This document shows, one piece after another, positions 25,480 to 37,428 of a stretch of DNA of 64,000 nt. The translations under genes were made by a program, and so were the position numbers. The stretch is from Rotaria socialis (Eukaryota > Rotifera > Eurotatoria > Philodinida > Philodinidae), in the NCBI GenBank assembly GCA_905331475.1, contig CAJNYU010002677.1:248001-312000 (forward strand), given 5' to 3'. Position 1 is the first letter of the stretch; each line of letters opens with the position of its first letter. The notes beneath the pieces were generated by a model. It was not told the origin of the DNA, made no database searches, and saw nothing but the letters and a program-made list of their open reading frames with translations.

Positions 25480-28400
25480 ATGAATAATCCGTAAGTTTGA
25501 TTTGATTGAGTTCATGTCTGTTAATATTAAAATCAGATCTTTGATTTAATTATCTTATTTATGGAATAATTTAGACCTCCATCTGTCAATAGTCTTCTAA
25601 CCAGCATAAAATCCACTGTTGAATTATTGATTCAATTTCGCGGTGATTCCTTAACCACAAAATATGGTGCAATTGAAAGACTACGATTGGCTATTTTAGC
25701 AATTTTATCTCATGGTCTTAAACAAGTATGTCATTGTTTTATAATGTTACTCTTTCGCAAATCAGTAGTTTAGTATTAAAATTTTCATCAAGGTATAATA
25801 TTGACCGAGCTTCGTTATTGACAAATGAAATGTGAGATGTCCCAAAATCAATTATACTCTTTGTAGTTTTAAAATTTCTCAATTTCATTAAACTTGATCG
25901 AACTGATCTTTTTTGATAAGAGATTTCCTAGTCAATTCTCTATATAAAAAAAATATATTAACCGCTTTATTGCAGAATTCAAAGGCGCGACATGCCATAA
26001 GAGGTATCAAAATGGCGCAAAAATTGAACTTACACAAGTTGAACAACAGCTTTCTTAAGGATTATTTACTAAAAATTTAAAAACTGATGTTCTTTTCATC
26101 AATAATTGACGCTTCCCATTAAAGCAAACGAAGTCTCGTCAGATTTGATGCAGACTGATTTTTTTTTCATTTATTTTGAAAACCAATATTTAATCGTTTT
26201 GCTTGGATCTCTCGAATTTAAAACAAAAAATGTTATTTTGTTCAACATCGCAAAAATAGATAAAAATTGCTGTGATTTTTCGCTTGATTGGCATGAAGAT
26301 AATCTTTATGTCGGACATTTATATTTGTACTCGGCGCTAGGAGATAGAGCTTATTTGAAAATATATTGAAACAATTCGAACATACTCTAACGAAGATATA
26401 CTTAGTCATTTTGTACTTCTCAAAATTTATCATCATATGTTTCACCTTTGGATTCTGCAATAGTACTGAAAATGCATTTTTTGTAGAGAATTGAACAGAC
26501 AATATTTTGGCATAAAAATCAGCCAGATAAAATTTAGTGAAATAGAGAAATGTTAAAATTACAAACAGCCTAATTTACTCTGGCACACCAGATAGTATAT
26601 AAATCGGATTGGTGAAAGTTGAGCACGAGGAAAGATGAGCACGGAAAGATAAGCACGGAAAGTTAAGCACTGGAATAATAAGCACCGATAAAATGAGCAC
26701 AGGAAAGATAAGCACGAAACAAAAAAAAATTGAGAAAATAATGAATAGGTATAAACCAATTTATGTTGATTAGATCATATATAACACAACTCCATGAATA
26801 TAAGAAGTACAAATTTTGTATAATAATCTAATTATTCACACTACATGAATAGAGAGAATGTAATTAATTGTCCCTATAAAATTCAAATTCAAACAAAAAA
26901 TTGTCAAAATTGAAAGAGTTCATATAAGATCTGGACAAGTACCAAAAAGCAAGAAGAAGAATGAACGTTTTGAAAAACGACTATATTACATCTAATTTCA
27001 AATCCCCATCAAAATATTCTAACTCAACTCGACTCAATCGCTAATAATATTACATTATAATTGTTTTTTTTTATAGAATATAAATAAAATTTATTCATCA
27101 GTCAATATACTGTATCTTTATAAGTTTTCTTTTCGTGCTCAACTTTCCTGTGCTCATTTTATCGGTGCTCATTATTCCAGTGCTTAACTTTCCATGCTTA
27201 TCTTTCCGTGCTCATCTTTCCTCGTGCTCAACTTTCCGGCTCCCATATAAATCTACTTCTTACGTAAGAACGATGTTGAAGCAATACGCCTGAAAATAGA
27301 TAGAGTAAGATAAGGTCGTTCTCAGCGATTGCTCTAACTGACTACGTTCTGTTTTACATCTTAATTCTTCAGGATTTACACTTCTAGTTTTTCATTATCG
27401 CTGCCAGGGAGTGAGTGTATGTGTATTGATCTGCTTTCAAACGTTGAAAATATTTGAGTGAACCTTACTTCGAATATTATCATAGAACGCATGTTCAATC
27501 TTGATTGTCGACTCGAACTGATTTTCAATGAAAAACAAAATTATCAAGAGATTTGAAAAGAAAATTCAATTTTCTGAGCATACAGCATCAATAATCTGAC
27601 ATAATGCGCTGTTTGTGATTGTATATCAGTCGATTCAGAAAAACGATAATTTAACGGAGGAAACATCAGAATAGTTGATATAAAAACAATCTATTATCTA
27701 TGATGAGCTATTTCCCTTTCTTTCATGCATGACTGAAGAGAGCTTTTGAAAATAATAATAAATTCGACAAGAGATGCGTAGGCTACAATCAATTATATGT
27801 TAAACAAATTACCGAGAAACGTTGTTAATTATATTAACCAATAGCATCGATTATGAAGGCAATTTGTAACTTCTACGACTGTTCTCATTTGATAGTCTGA
27901 TGTTTGGCTCATGAATCACGACACGTATTTGTATAATTGTTTGATATTGCGTGAAAGATAATTTGAGTATGTTTAGCGTTCTCTCGCATTCAGAACACAA
28001 ACGACGACATATTACAATTCAGACTTTATTCTCATCAGGAAATATATGCATTATTTATAAGTAGTAATTTGTAGACAAAATTCCATGAAGTCGATTATTT
28101 TGTTTTTGTTACTCATCGAATAACTTCCAGCAGGAGTCTCACTGCTTGTTACGATCTACATTCACTTCGATGAATTACAAAAAAATGAATAGAAAAATTT
28201 TTGATGATTAATTTTATATGCACAGTATACAGCCTACAGTTTTCATTTGCCTTGGAGAACAACGTAATAAGCGTTCATATCACTTTAAATTGATTGGAAC
28301 GGAGCGTGCTTTTATTACTCATTATCGTTGTGTGCCAAAAAAGTAATAATGAAATCTCGTAAAAAGTGAACAAATTCATTTAGAGTGTACTTTTTAATCA

Positions 28401-31400
28401 AATGATTATATTGTTTTTCACTTGGTATTGACGCTTATTGAATTAGAAAATGAAACTTTTAATAAAAATTGAGTGAAAAAAAAAACTTCTCAACATGAAT
28501 TAATGCTTCGATAAGAGAGAAATGACCGATCTGTCTACAAAATTGCTAATTTCTTTTTAATGAATAAAACGATTCTAGGATAATCATGTATTAAAATACG
28601 CGTGAAGGCGTCATTGGCATTGAAACACTCAACTTGTATATGAAAAGAAGAATCTAAGCCACGCTAAGCGAACATTAATAGTTCGGAACTATTATTCGAA
28701 GCCGGAACAAATTGTTAGAATATTAATGGATAATTATTGTAATCATTAACATATAAAAATTTTAATATTCATATCTATATCAATGCAAGGAGAATTATTA
28801 AGCGAGATCCTATAGATGAAACAATTAATAAACTAACGAAGTAAACGTGTCGTGTATATCCGACATCATTATTATGACCGAACTAAACACCATGACTTAT
28901 TGCTAATTGCAAACTCCGCATTGTACTAAAGAAATTCATTTTCTTACTTTCTAATTAGTGTGTGTATTTTTTGTTTAAATAGAATACTCAAGATATCTAT
29001 GAACAATTATGGCAATTAATTGTTCGTTTAAATGCAAATTCTCAGCGATATATTCATTTGTTACAAGATATATATCATAAAGAAAATATTCGACAATCGG
29101 TTGAACAATGGATTGATCAATCAGTTATAAGTCAATGCTTATCTCAACAATTATCCTGTGCTGAACATGATCATGATTTACTTGAACAATATTATTATCG
29201 TAAGTGATTTTTTTTCTCTCGTCTTTTTATTTAATATCTGCTGTCTGAAAAAAAACATTTTAAACATGATATCTTCTTGAAAAGTAACCACACATAGATA
29301 CGTCTAACGGCGACGCCCAATATAAATGCGCATGTTACTTTTAAAATTATGTTTCGTGTCAGGAACAAACGTAAGATAATCACCATTGCGAATAATGTAA
29401 AAACCTGTGCCGCGCTCATCACGTTCTAGATATAAATGTTTATTTTCATTGTCCGCAGTGTTTTCATTTAACATAATTAAATCTGAATTTTGAACATGGT
29501 GGTTGCCATCGTTGTTGTTGTTATCGTTAGTTATTGATAAAGATGAAGAATGTAATGGATATGCATTTGATATAGATGGTAAAATACAGCAAATAAATAA
29601 AAATACTGATAGGAAAGGTACGACACGATTCCGCGACCAACAAACTTTGCTAGCCGTAGTATCGAAGAAGAAGAGCATTGATTGATGTTGAAATACTCTT
29701 CTTCTTCTCTTGATTTATTTTAATGTGCTATTGGACTAGATGAAGATGGGCGTTCTTCGTGTTTTTATTCTATGCTAGCATAATAGAGAAAGAATATGAT
29801 ATAATGAAATAGATATATAGATGGAAAAAGAAATCACAAATGATAGATTTGACGTGTTATCTTTTTTCACGATTCTTATTATACTTAGATGAATTTCCTA
29901 TTCTTTTATCGCTTTCGTGGGAGTAGAATATTATCTTTAATGGTAAACGACATGAAGAAGATTTTAAAATAGACGGGAATAAAAGTCAGTGTAAGAGTGG
30001 GAGTCTCAATGCAAATATTTAAGAGTGGGTCAAGTTACTCAAACGCAATCGTGTTGACAGACGTATTGATTTGCCAATTCTAATGGAAAGTTTGTCGAAC
30101 GTTTGAAACAAAACAAAAAATTTCTCGTGCTAAAAGTGGAATCGTCGGGGAAAAAAATAGAAGGCACATAGATTTGAAATCGAAGCCAACTGACATTGAC
30201 TTTATCTAAAAGTTGCTCTAGAGAAACTTATAAGAGAGAGAGAGAGAGGGAGAACGGAAAAGAAGGCGAGCGCGATCATACGCTCGAGGCATACTGACGA
30301 GCTCTTATAGTGATGGCCATAAAAAATTAATGTACCTTAAAATAAGATGTTTTGTTGGAGAGAATTAAGAAAAGACCTATTTAAAATTGCTCAAAACATC
30401 AGTCGGAAACAATTAAACTATAAAATAGAAGTAGTCGTATCTGAATATTAGGAAAAAACTAAATAATTACTTTTTCATTATAAATATAAAAATGCAAAAT
30501 AGTCTTTTTGTGTTTTGGAGTAATTATTCGAGGGGACAGAGTTTAATGACACAATTGATGACATTGGCGGTGGGACTAGAATTTAAAGAATTGAACGAAG
30601 AGAATCGTAGTACAGATGATGAGAGGTAGTTAGTAGGCAAAGAAAATCATTATCGACTACCGGATGTTGAATGGGGAGAGAAAAAAATCTAAATGAGTGG
30701 GAGTAGCGGAAATGATGAATCGCATCGGAAACAAAAAGAAATCAATGCCTTGATAATTTAATTTGATCACATGCAAACTACTGAATCGATAATAATAATC
30801 TAATTAATTGTGACTTTATCTTCATACTAATTGTTTCAACAAGAATGAAACTTTTTATTTTATCTCTCTAATGATATCGAGAGAAAAAACCAACGAATGA
30901 TCTTACAATAACCAATTGTCGATTGAAAGCATAGAGAAAAACGGAATCCTTCGCTGAATGATTTGTTTCTCCAAGGTCTCAATGATATAACATGGTGAAT
31001 TAAAGTAAAAGCTAAATCCATTTCTAAACATAAAATTGTGAGAATGAATAAATTTATAGAATATTAGTAAGAAAAATGTTACTTTTTCTTCGCCTTTTTT
31101 TTATAGTGGCTTATTTAATTATAGAAAATCCATCATTTACTGAGTGACATTTAGGGCTTTTGGTGTCAAAATACCTAAGCCAATTTGACTACCGCATTCA
31201 TTGATATTTTTATCAAAATCTAAAACGATTCAAGTGGATATGACAATTTCTGTTAAGATTTCACATGTACTCATCCTTGATATTAAAATCAAATTCTATT
31301 GCATAACTGAAAAAAAAGCGTAATGGCATACATTGTAACTGTCGTTTTTCTACGTCATGCACTCGGATAAGCCCTTCTATCCAATTTATATCAATTAGGG

Positions 31401-34400
31401 AGAGTCAAATATAATACAATGGTGTATTTTTCCATTTAGCTCATGCGTTTACGCGAATTCTACCATTTTATCACGCATTTCTTATTTGTATACGAACGGT
31501 TGAATACAGTGATCCATCATTACTTGTCAATATTGATCCTAAATTGGTAAAAGCAAACCAAAATAAAAACATTTCGACTAGTATCTTTTTATTTTAGTCG
31601 ATTGTTGGATTTTATCCTATACCATCAGCAAACGATGCTACAAATCAATCAAATATATCACCATCATCATCGACCGTCGTCTCAAATGGAAAATCTAAAG
31701 ATGACACCCAACAAAAACTTCGTAAGACAATGTGTTCTATTGTCTTTCCTTGTATATAAATAAAATCAATTATTTCTTAGGTTCTCTCGGTCAACAACGT
31801 ATTCTTCATCGTCGGATACATAGTGACCCTATTTTTTCTATTCCGAAAGATTCAATTAGTGCGAATCGTTCACATGTTGCATCACCATCACCATTGGATC
31901 AACCGATATATGATGAAAGTGTAGTACAACCACAATACAACATTCCAAATATATCCTATTTTCAATCAGATGAATATGGCTCATACGGATCCAGTTATGG
32001 TTCTCGTGGTGATATATTTGATCAGAATAAACAAACGAAAATAACATTGGGAAAAGCAACAAACTCGAAAAGTCCCAATAGACAATCAATATCAAGTGAA
32101 ATTACAATTATTGATGAGCCGACTAACGCTCTGTATACAAATCGATTATCGACAATTATGAATAATGATGAAACTATACTTTCAGTGGGTTCTACATCAC
32201 CGATGGATCGAAGTATTACGATGTCTGCCACCGATTATCCAGCGCGAAGTAATTTTTAAAAAAAAAACGACTTATTCCATCAGTTTGTCGCGTTTCAATA
32301 TAACCTTCAGAAAAGACAAAAGAAAGTGTTCTCTGTATGATCTTATTAATTAATGAAGACGTCATAGGTTCAGTTAATTCTAAAGATTCAACGGATGTTA
32401 CCGCCTAAGGTGACATGATCTTTTCTTCCACTAGTTTGAAAATCCGCCCTAAAGTAACTTTTTGATCTCGCCTTCTGGTCTCATTCATCATATAATTTAT
32501 TTCTTAGCTGAGCGACGTGAATTGTTCGTTCTAACACATAGTTTTGTTGATGAGGACTTTATTTAATAATCCCATAAGCATGATTGAGTGTCATGGAATG
32601 AAAGTAGTATTTAGTTAAGATTATAAAATTTTATAATTGTCATCATTTACATAATTAGTATGTAGTATTATTCTATATAACTGACTAGAACAAGTAAGTT
32701 CCAAGGATGGATGGCGACTAATTGTTTTTTTTACATCGTCTTGAAAAATTTGGACTAGAAATTCAAGCTCTTTTCCATCCGAGGCTTCGGCTCAGCCATT
32801 TGTTTTGAGACTGATAAGTCAATCAATTATTTTAAAGCCGAATAAAAGTTAATAAGAAAATTTTTCTCCATACATTTTTGTAACTTCATCTTTACGATCA
32901 TATTTGTTTCTGCAGTAGATATAATCCTACGCGATGTACTATATAAGTCCCATTGTTCTTTTTAGATTGAGCGCGGGAAAATCTTCTGAAGTGATGAAAT
33001 CGTTTTGATTCTAAACGATTATGAATGCTCAAATAGCTTATAAATGTATTAATTCATATTAAGGATATAAAACGTCTGCTATTATTTTAGTTCTATTTCA
33101 GAACAGGAATAGCGGCAAATTCTGAAAAGTTCTCCAAAAGAGGTTTTTTTACCTTAGAAACTGTTTCTTCTTAAAGTACCTGAGTCATCCATGACATTGA
33201 TATATTAGACGTCATACAAATACAGTGTCTCCACATCAATCAGCAAAGAGACTGCCTTCTTAGTAAGAGTAACTAGTCATTTGATATAGTTTTGAATCGA
33301 AAGAATTTTTTTTTAAGCAAAAAATCTTCTTCGTTAGTATAGTGAAAAATTCTCAGGAGAACTATTCACTTTACAAAACAGGTTGGCTTCGATAACGTTG
33401 AGTACTTTCGGCAACATTGTTAAAAAGGTTATGGGAAGTCGATTAGGCGATCATTTGATATGCTTATTAAAAGCTTTCTCAGAGAGAAAGAGAAAATGAA
33501 CTGTTGAATATATAATCGTAGTACACAACGCAATACTATGGAAGTATATTAGGTAACGGTACATGAAATCTCATGCCAGGTTTTTGAGATTAATAAGTCG
33601 CTCGAGACTGAACGTGACAAAATTAAATCAAATCAGCAACATAATTGTTTTTTACTCTAACATAATGATCATACGTCTACATTTGAAAAACAATACTTCC
33701 GGCTCTAGTTAGTTGCGTGATTTTTCTAACAGTGTGACGATTGTGAAAGATAATCCCAGGCATTTAATTTCCTAGCAACTCCAACAAAGGACTCGGTCTC
33801 TTTTTACCCAACCATTTTCTATTGTAATACGAAAACTTTTCTTTTTTTTAGCCTCACGACTTCCTCATTCTTCATTACTTTGGCCACGAAAAGGTCAAAC
33901 ATTAGATAATTATATACGTGAATGTGATTTGAAAACTCAAACGGATGTTGAAAAAGTAACACCAAAGCCTTTTATTTTTCTTCTACTTAAATAATTTTAT
34001 TTTTCAATTCAGGAGAATGCTCACTTTTATTTCAGTGAAGCGATTATATCAGCTATTGAACAAATTAAATTTACTCAACAGTGTAACAAATATTTTGGTC
34101 AATCATGGTCATCGTCAATAGCTAACATAATATCACCCTGTGAAACAGCACATACATCATCATCCGTTAGTAGTTCATCACCGCCATCGCAACAATATAT
34201 TCCATGTAATTCAAAATTACTATCGAATACTGAAACAAAAGTTAGATTTTACTTTTTTTCGCTTTTGTCAGTGTCGCTTTTTTTAACAAAAATATATTTA
34301 TTTAGAATTTAATTACACAACAACATGATGAAATGACAGAATCAACTACAGATTCAAGTAAATAGTAATTCCATTTAGCACTGAGCCATCAGCTAGAAAA

Positions 34401-36839
34401 ATTCCTTTTCGCGAATATTATGTTTGCCTTGTATTTCAGGTGAACCGCCGAATAATTTTGATTGGTCAATTCGTAGTTCAATATTAAGTTTAAAGTAATT
34501 TAATTGATTATATTGTTCCGCTCTTACCGATTATTTTAGCTTGCAAGAATCATCCGCTGAAGCAATAGGTATATATAGCTATACTAAGATATTTTTATTT
34601 CGTTTTCTTTGTCTTTTAGCATTAGCACTAATGGAAACATGGAAAAATTTCAAAGTTCCCACAGCACCCGAACTCTTCTGGATGATTCCGCACGATGAGG
34701 ATTTACCACAAGAGGTAGAAAATATTTCATTTTTAGTTTCAATAGTATAGTTATTTATTTTTCAAGTTACTACCCCTTCCCGATGGAATATCTATCGATC
34801 CAAGTGAAGATTATCTTTCGAATGAAGATGGTCAAAGAGTAGGTTATTTTACCATGTCCCTAAAAGCTAGACACTCTTCTTTCTCGAATACAGTCAGAAA
34901 ATAGCATGCTATAAACTCTTAAGCAAATGAATGTTTTTCAAATTTAACATTTTTTCTTTCTTTATTAAGATTCTATGTCGTGGTAATAGTCAATGGGCAC
35001 CACCACGTGAACAATTGATCTTTCATATACACCAACCTCCTAAGTATGTTTTCAAAACCATAAACTCAACCTAGACAACGACCAATATTTTCTCTTTAGT
35101 CGTGATTTCCAACTAAAAAAGCAAGGTTACCTATGTGCTGGTTGTGGACGTCATGTTGAAAAAGGGTTTGCATATCGTTATAGATATTGTGAATATACAG
35201 GTTATACTTTTGAACCATTGGACAACAGAAAAATTATTTTTATATATTCTTTTATTAGGCAAATATTTTTGTCGTAGTTGTCATTCTGATAAAAAGACTT
35301 TTTTACCATCATACGTAATAACAAAATGGGATTTTTCAAGCAAACATAGTGTATCGAATTTTGCATTTGACTATTTGAATCGCATATATAGTGAACCAAC
35401 ATTCAATGTGAATGATCTTAATCCCAAATTATTTGAGAAAAATAAACAATTACGAGCCATAGATGAATTACGTTGGTCACTGTTTTATCTACGACATTAT
35501 ATTTTAACTTGTCGTTTTGCTGAAGAAAAAAAGTAAATACTCTTTCTTTCAACGACTAGAAAATCATTCGTTTTGGGTTTTTCTTCGTTCTATAGTTGTC
35601 CGCAAATATTACAAAAATTGCCTTCTTACATGTATGCAGATCCATATAGCTACTCAATACAAGATTTATTTAAAGTAAGTTGCTTTTTCTCACCTAAGGA
35701 AGTTACGAGGCAAAAAAAACATGTTTTTCTCTACAGGCAAAGTCAGGTGATTTAATAAAAGTGCTTGAACCAATCGTCTTAAATTTACGTGAACATGCAT
35801 TAAACTGTGCATTATGTTATGCGAAAGGATTTATCTGTGAAATATGTATGAACGAAAAGAGTATTATTTTTCCCTTTGATTTAGACGTCACAAGTGTTTG
35901 CCAAGGTTTGATTGTTGAAAAATTTTAAATAAAAATCAATGATGATTTTGCTTCTTTTTTCTAGTATGTCAATCATGCTTTCATTTTCAATGTCACGAGA
36001 GCAAAAAATATCATTGCCCGAAATGTCAAAGAAATAAAAGTAGAAAGTAAGAGAAGATCATATCTCATATTTTTTTTTCGGTGCCCTATAATCAGCTAAA
36101 AATGATTAATAAGAATAACATTATATTATTTCTGAAAGTTCTCCGACCCCGATAGATAGTATTCTTTTTGCATCAAAGCCACTTATAGTATCCCATATAG
36201 GAGTCATTAGCAAAATATCAGAGCTGTTTTCTTTTCTCAACAAGACAAGGATAAACATCTTTAATCTTTTCTGTCTATAAAAAAACCGTTAACATGGATA
36301 ATTTAATCAGAGCTGATAAGTTGGATCCCATGGATATTATTCTCTGACGATAAACAAATATGTGTATTTTGTCTATACTGTTTTATTTAAGAGGCTTTGC
36401 ATCGAATGACGAATAAAATGATTTCATATTCACTATCTTTCTTTCAAAAATTCATCCTTTAGTTCCTAAAACAAATGTTGGCTACCCGTAAGAAACACGA
36501 GCATCATCGAATTTTTTCAGTGTATTCCGAAGGTTTTCGCACAACATCGACTGTAAAATGACCACTATAGTAAAGAAAAGAGATCGAAAGTTAATTTCAA
36601 TCCAAATAATTAACAAGTATGAGTTCCTCTTATGATTGAGAGTAAGAAAACCCTATTGATATCAATTTATCATTTGATTGAAATTCACAAGAGACTTGTT
36701 GAAAATCGATACAATATTAATAATAATAAAAAAAAAAGGAACTGTCAAAATGTCTTTCTTCTATTCTAGTAATCTTACATCATCAAATCGAAGCAATACA
36801 CCAACCAATATTCAACAAGAAGATGATATAGTTGCATAG
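25480..36839 (+). CDS. RUBCN: Rubicon (RUN domain, cysteine-rich RH domain)
   Basis: Rubicon binds the UVRAG-Vps34 complex and Rab7 and restrains autophagosome and endosome maturation. Twenty exons: 25480-25490, 25575-25725, 28983-29199, 31440-31546, 31598-31721, 31781-32248, 33852-33955, 34013-34240, 34306-34357, 34440-34494, 34540-34568, 34620-34714, 34767-34838, 34970-35043, 35100-35200, 35259-35532, 35596-35674, 35737-35905, 35965-36046 and 36770-36839; 853 residues, every junction in frame. The RUN domain occupies exons 2-4 (LLTSIKSTVELL ... IERLRLAILAILSHGL). The middle is Ser-rich. ENAHFYFSEAIISAIEQIK matches a conserved Rubicon segment (ENAHFSISESLIAAIE). SAEAIALALMETWKNF and LFWMIPHDEDLPQE lead into the C-terminal domain, whose zinc ligands are visible as CAGC, CEY ... 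CRSCH, CALC ... CEIC, CQSC ... CH and CPKC. Exon 1 codes for only four residues. Introns 2 (3.26 kb) and 3 (2.24 kb) hold the transposon and the nested gene listed separately. Confidence 0.95.
26606..27244. mobile_element. MULE-like MITE with iterated inverted arms, 639 bp
   Basis: Inside Rubicon intron 2. The left arm (26606 to about 26714) and right arm (about 27128-27244) are near-perfect inverted copies. Each arm is built of about seven tandem units of 14-16 bases of the form GGAAAGATGAGCAC, with AGCAC as the constant part. Flanks carry an exact 9-base duplication ATATAAATC at 26597-26605 and 27245-27253. The centre is AT-rich and non-coding. Long terminal repeats with a 9-base duplication are the hallmark of Mutator-like elements, so the class is an inference from structure. 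Confidence 0.85.
29304..29678 (-). CDS. Putative secreted peptide precursor nested in RUBCN intron
   Basis: Single-exon frame of 124 residues, antisense within Rubicon intron 3. It starts with a hydrophobic core (PFLSVFLFICCILPSI) and a plausible signal-peptidase site after SNA at about residue 39. The middle is Asn/Asp/Ser-rich. Near the end there is a furin-type site (RDER), then about 31 residues beginning GTGFYIIRNGDYLTF and ending RIYI, followed by Gly-Arg-Arg-Arg and the stop. Gly followed by basic residues is the usual signal for C-terminal amidation of a neuropeptide. An AATAAA hexamer lies on the same strand at about 29231-29226, some 70 bases after the stop. I recognise no family. 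It could still be a chance open frame; there is no second copy or homologue to compare. Confidence 0.42.
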   Translation of the reverse strand: MLFFFDTTASKVCWSRNRVVPFLSVFLFICCILPSISNAYPLHSSSLSITNDNNNNDGNHHVQNSDLIMLNENTADNENKHLYLERDERGTGFYIIRNGDYLTFVPDTKHNFKSNMRIYIGRRR

Positions 36840-37428
36840 ACAAATATATTAGCTTTGTAAATCAAAATGTCTTTCATAAATATTTATCTTATTTTTTTCC
36901 CGGTTGTTTTTTTTTATTCCTCTTCTTGTCAAAATTCTTTTGTATACATTTGTTTGCTAGATAATATTACATGCATGTCAAACTCAAAAGAAAAGAAAAT
37001 CTACTAATGTATTTTTCTTGTTCTTTTTTGTTCTTACTATAATTATAATAATGACGTTCTATCAGCACATAGATATTCATCATTTTTTTTTAATAAAAAA
37101 GAGCGAATAACAATGAACAAGAATCAAGTTGTTATTTCTGATGAGAAAAGAAGTGTTCTTACCGTTAGTGAGAATGGATAGTCTGTATCTATATTCTGTC
37201 TTGTTTTGTTTAGGTTTGCATTCTTTCTATTTTTCTCTCGTTCGCTTATAAGCACCTTCTTAGTCCTACACAAATAATAGTCTCATATATATATCCATAG
37301 CAGTATACGAGGGACGACATAATTTGATCGTAGCTCGATGACAAGCGAACGAGCATTGAGAGTGTCGAGTTCGTATAACCGATAACGAAGAAAAGCAAAA
37401 GACAAAGCGTCATCTCCGTGTAAGTACT
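36840..37428. other. Intergenic spacer RUBCN to K2P gene
   Basis: AT-rich, holds the Rubicon 3' UTR (AATAAA hexamers near 37092) and the promoter of the first candidate K2P exon. No other feature was seen. Confidence 0.45.

Noticed and set aside
27698..27735. ATGATGA / CTGA pair in the large Rubicon intron
   Set aside because: Too short for a C/D snoRNA and without a terminal stem.
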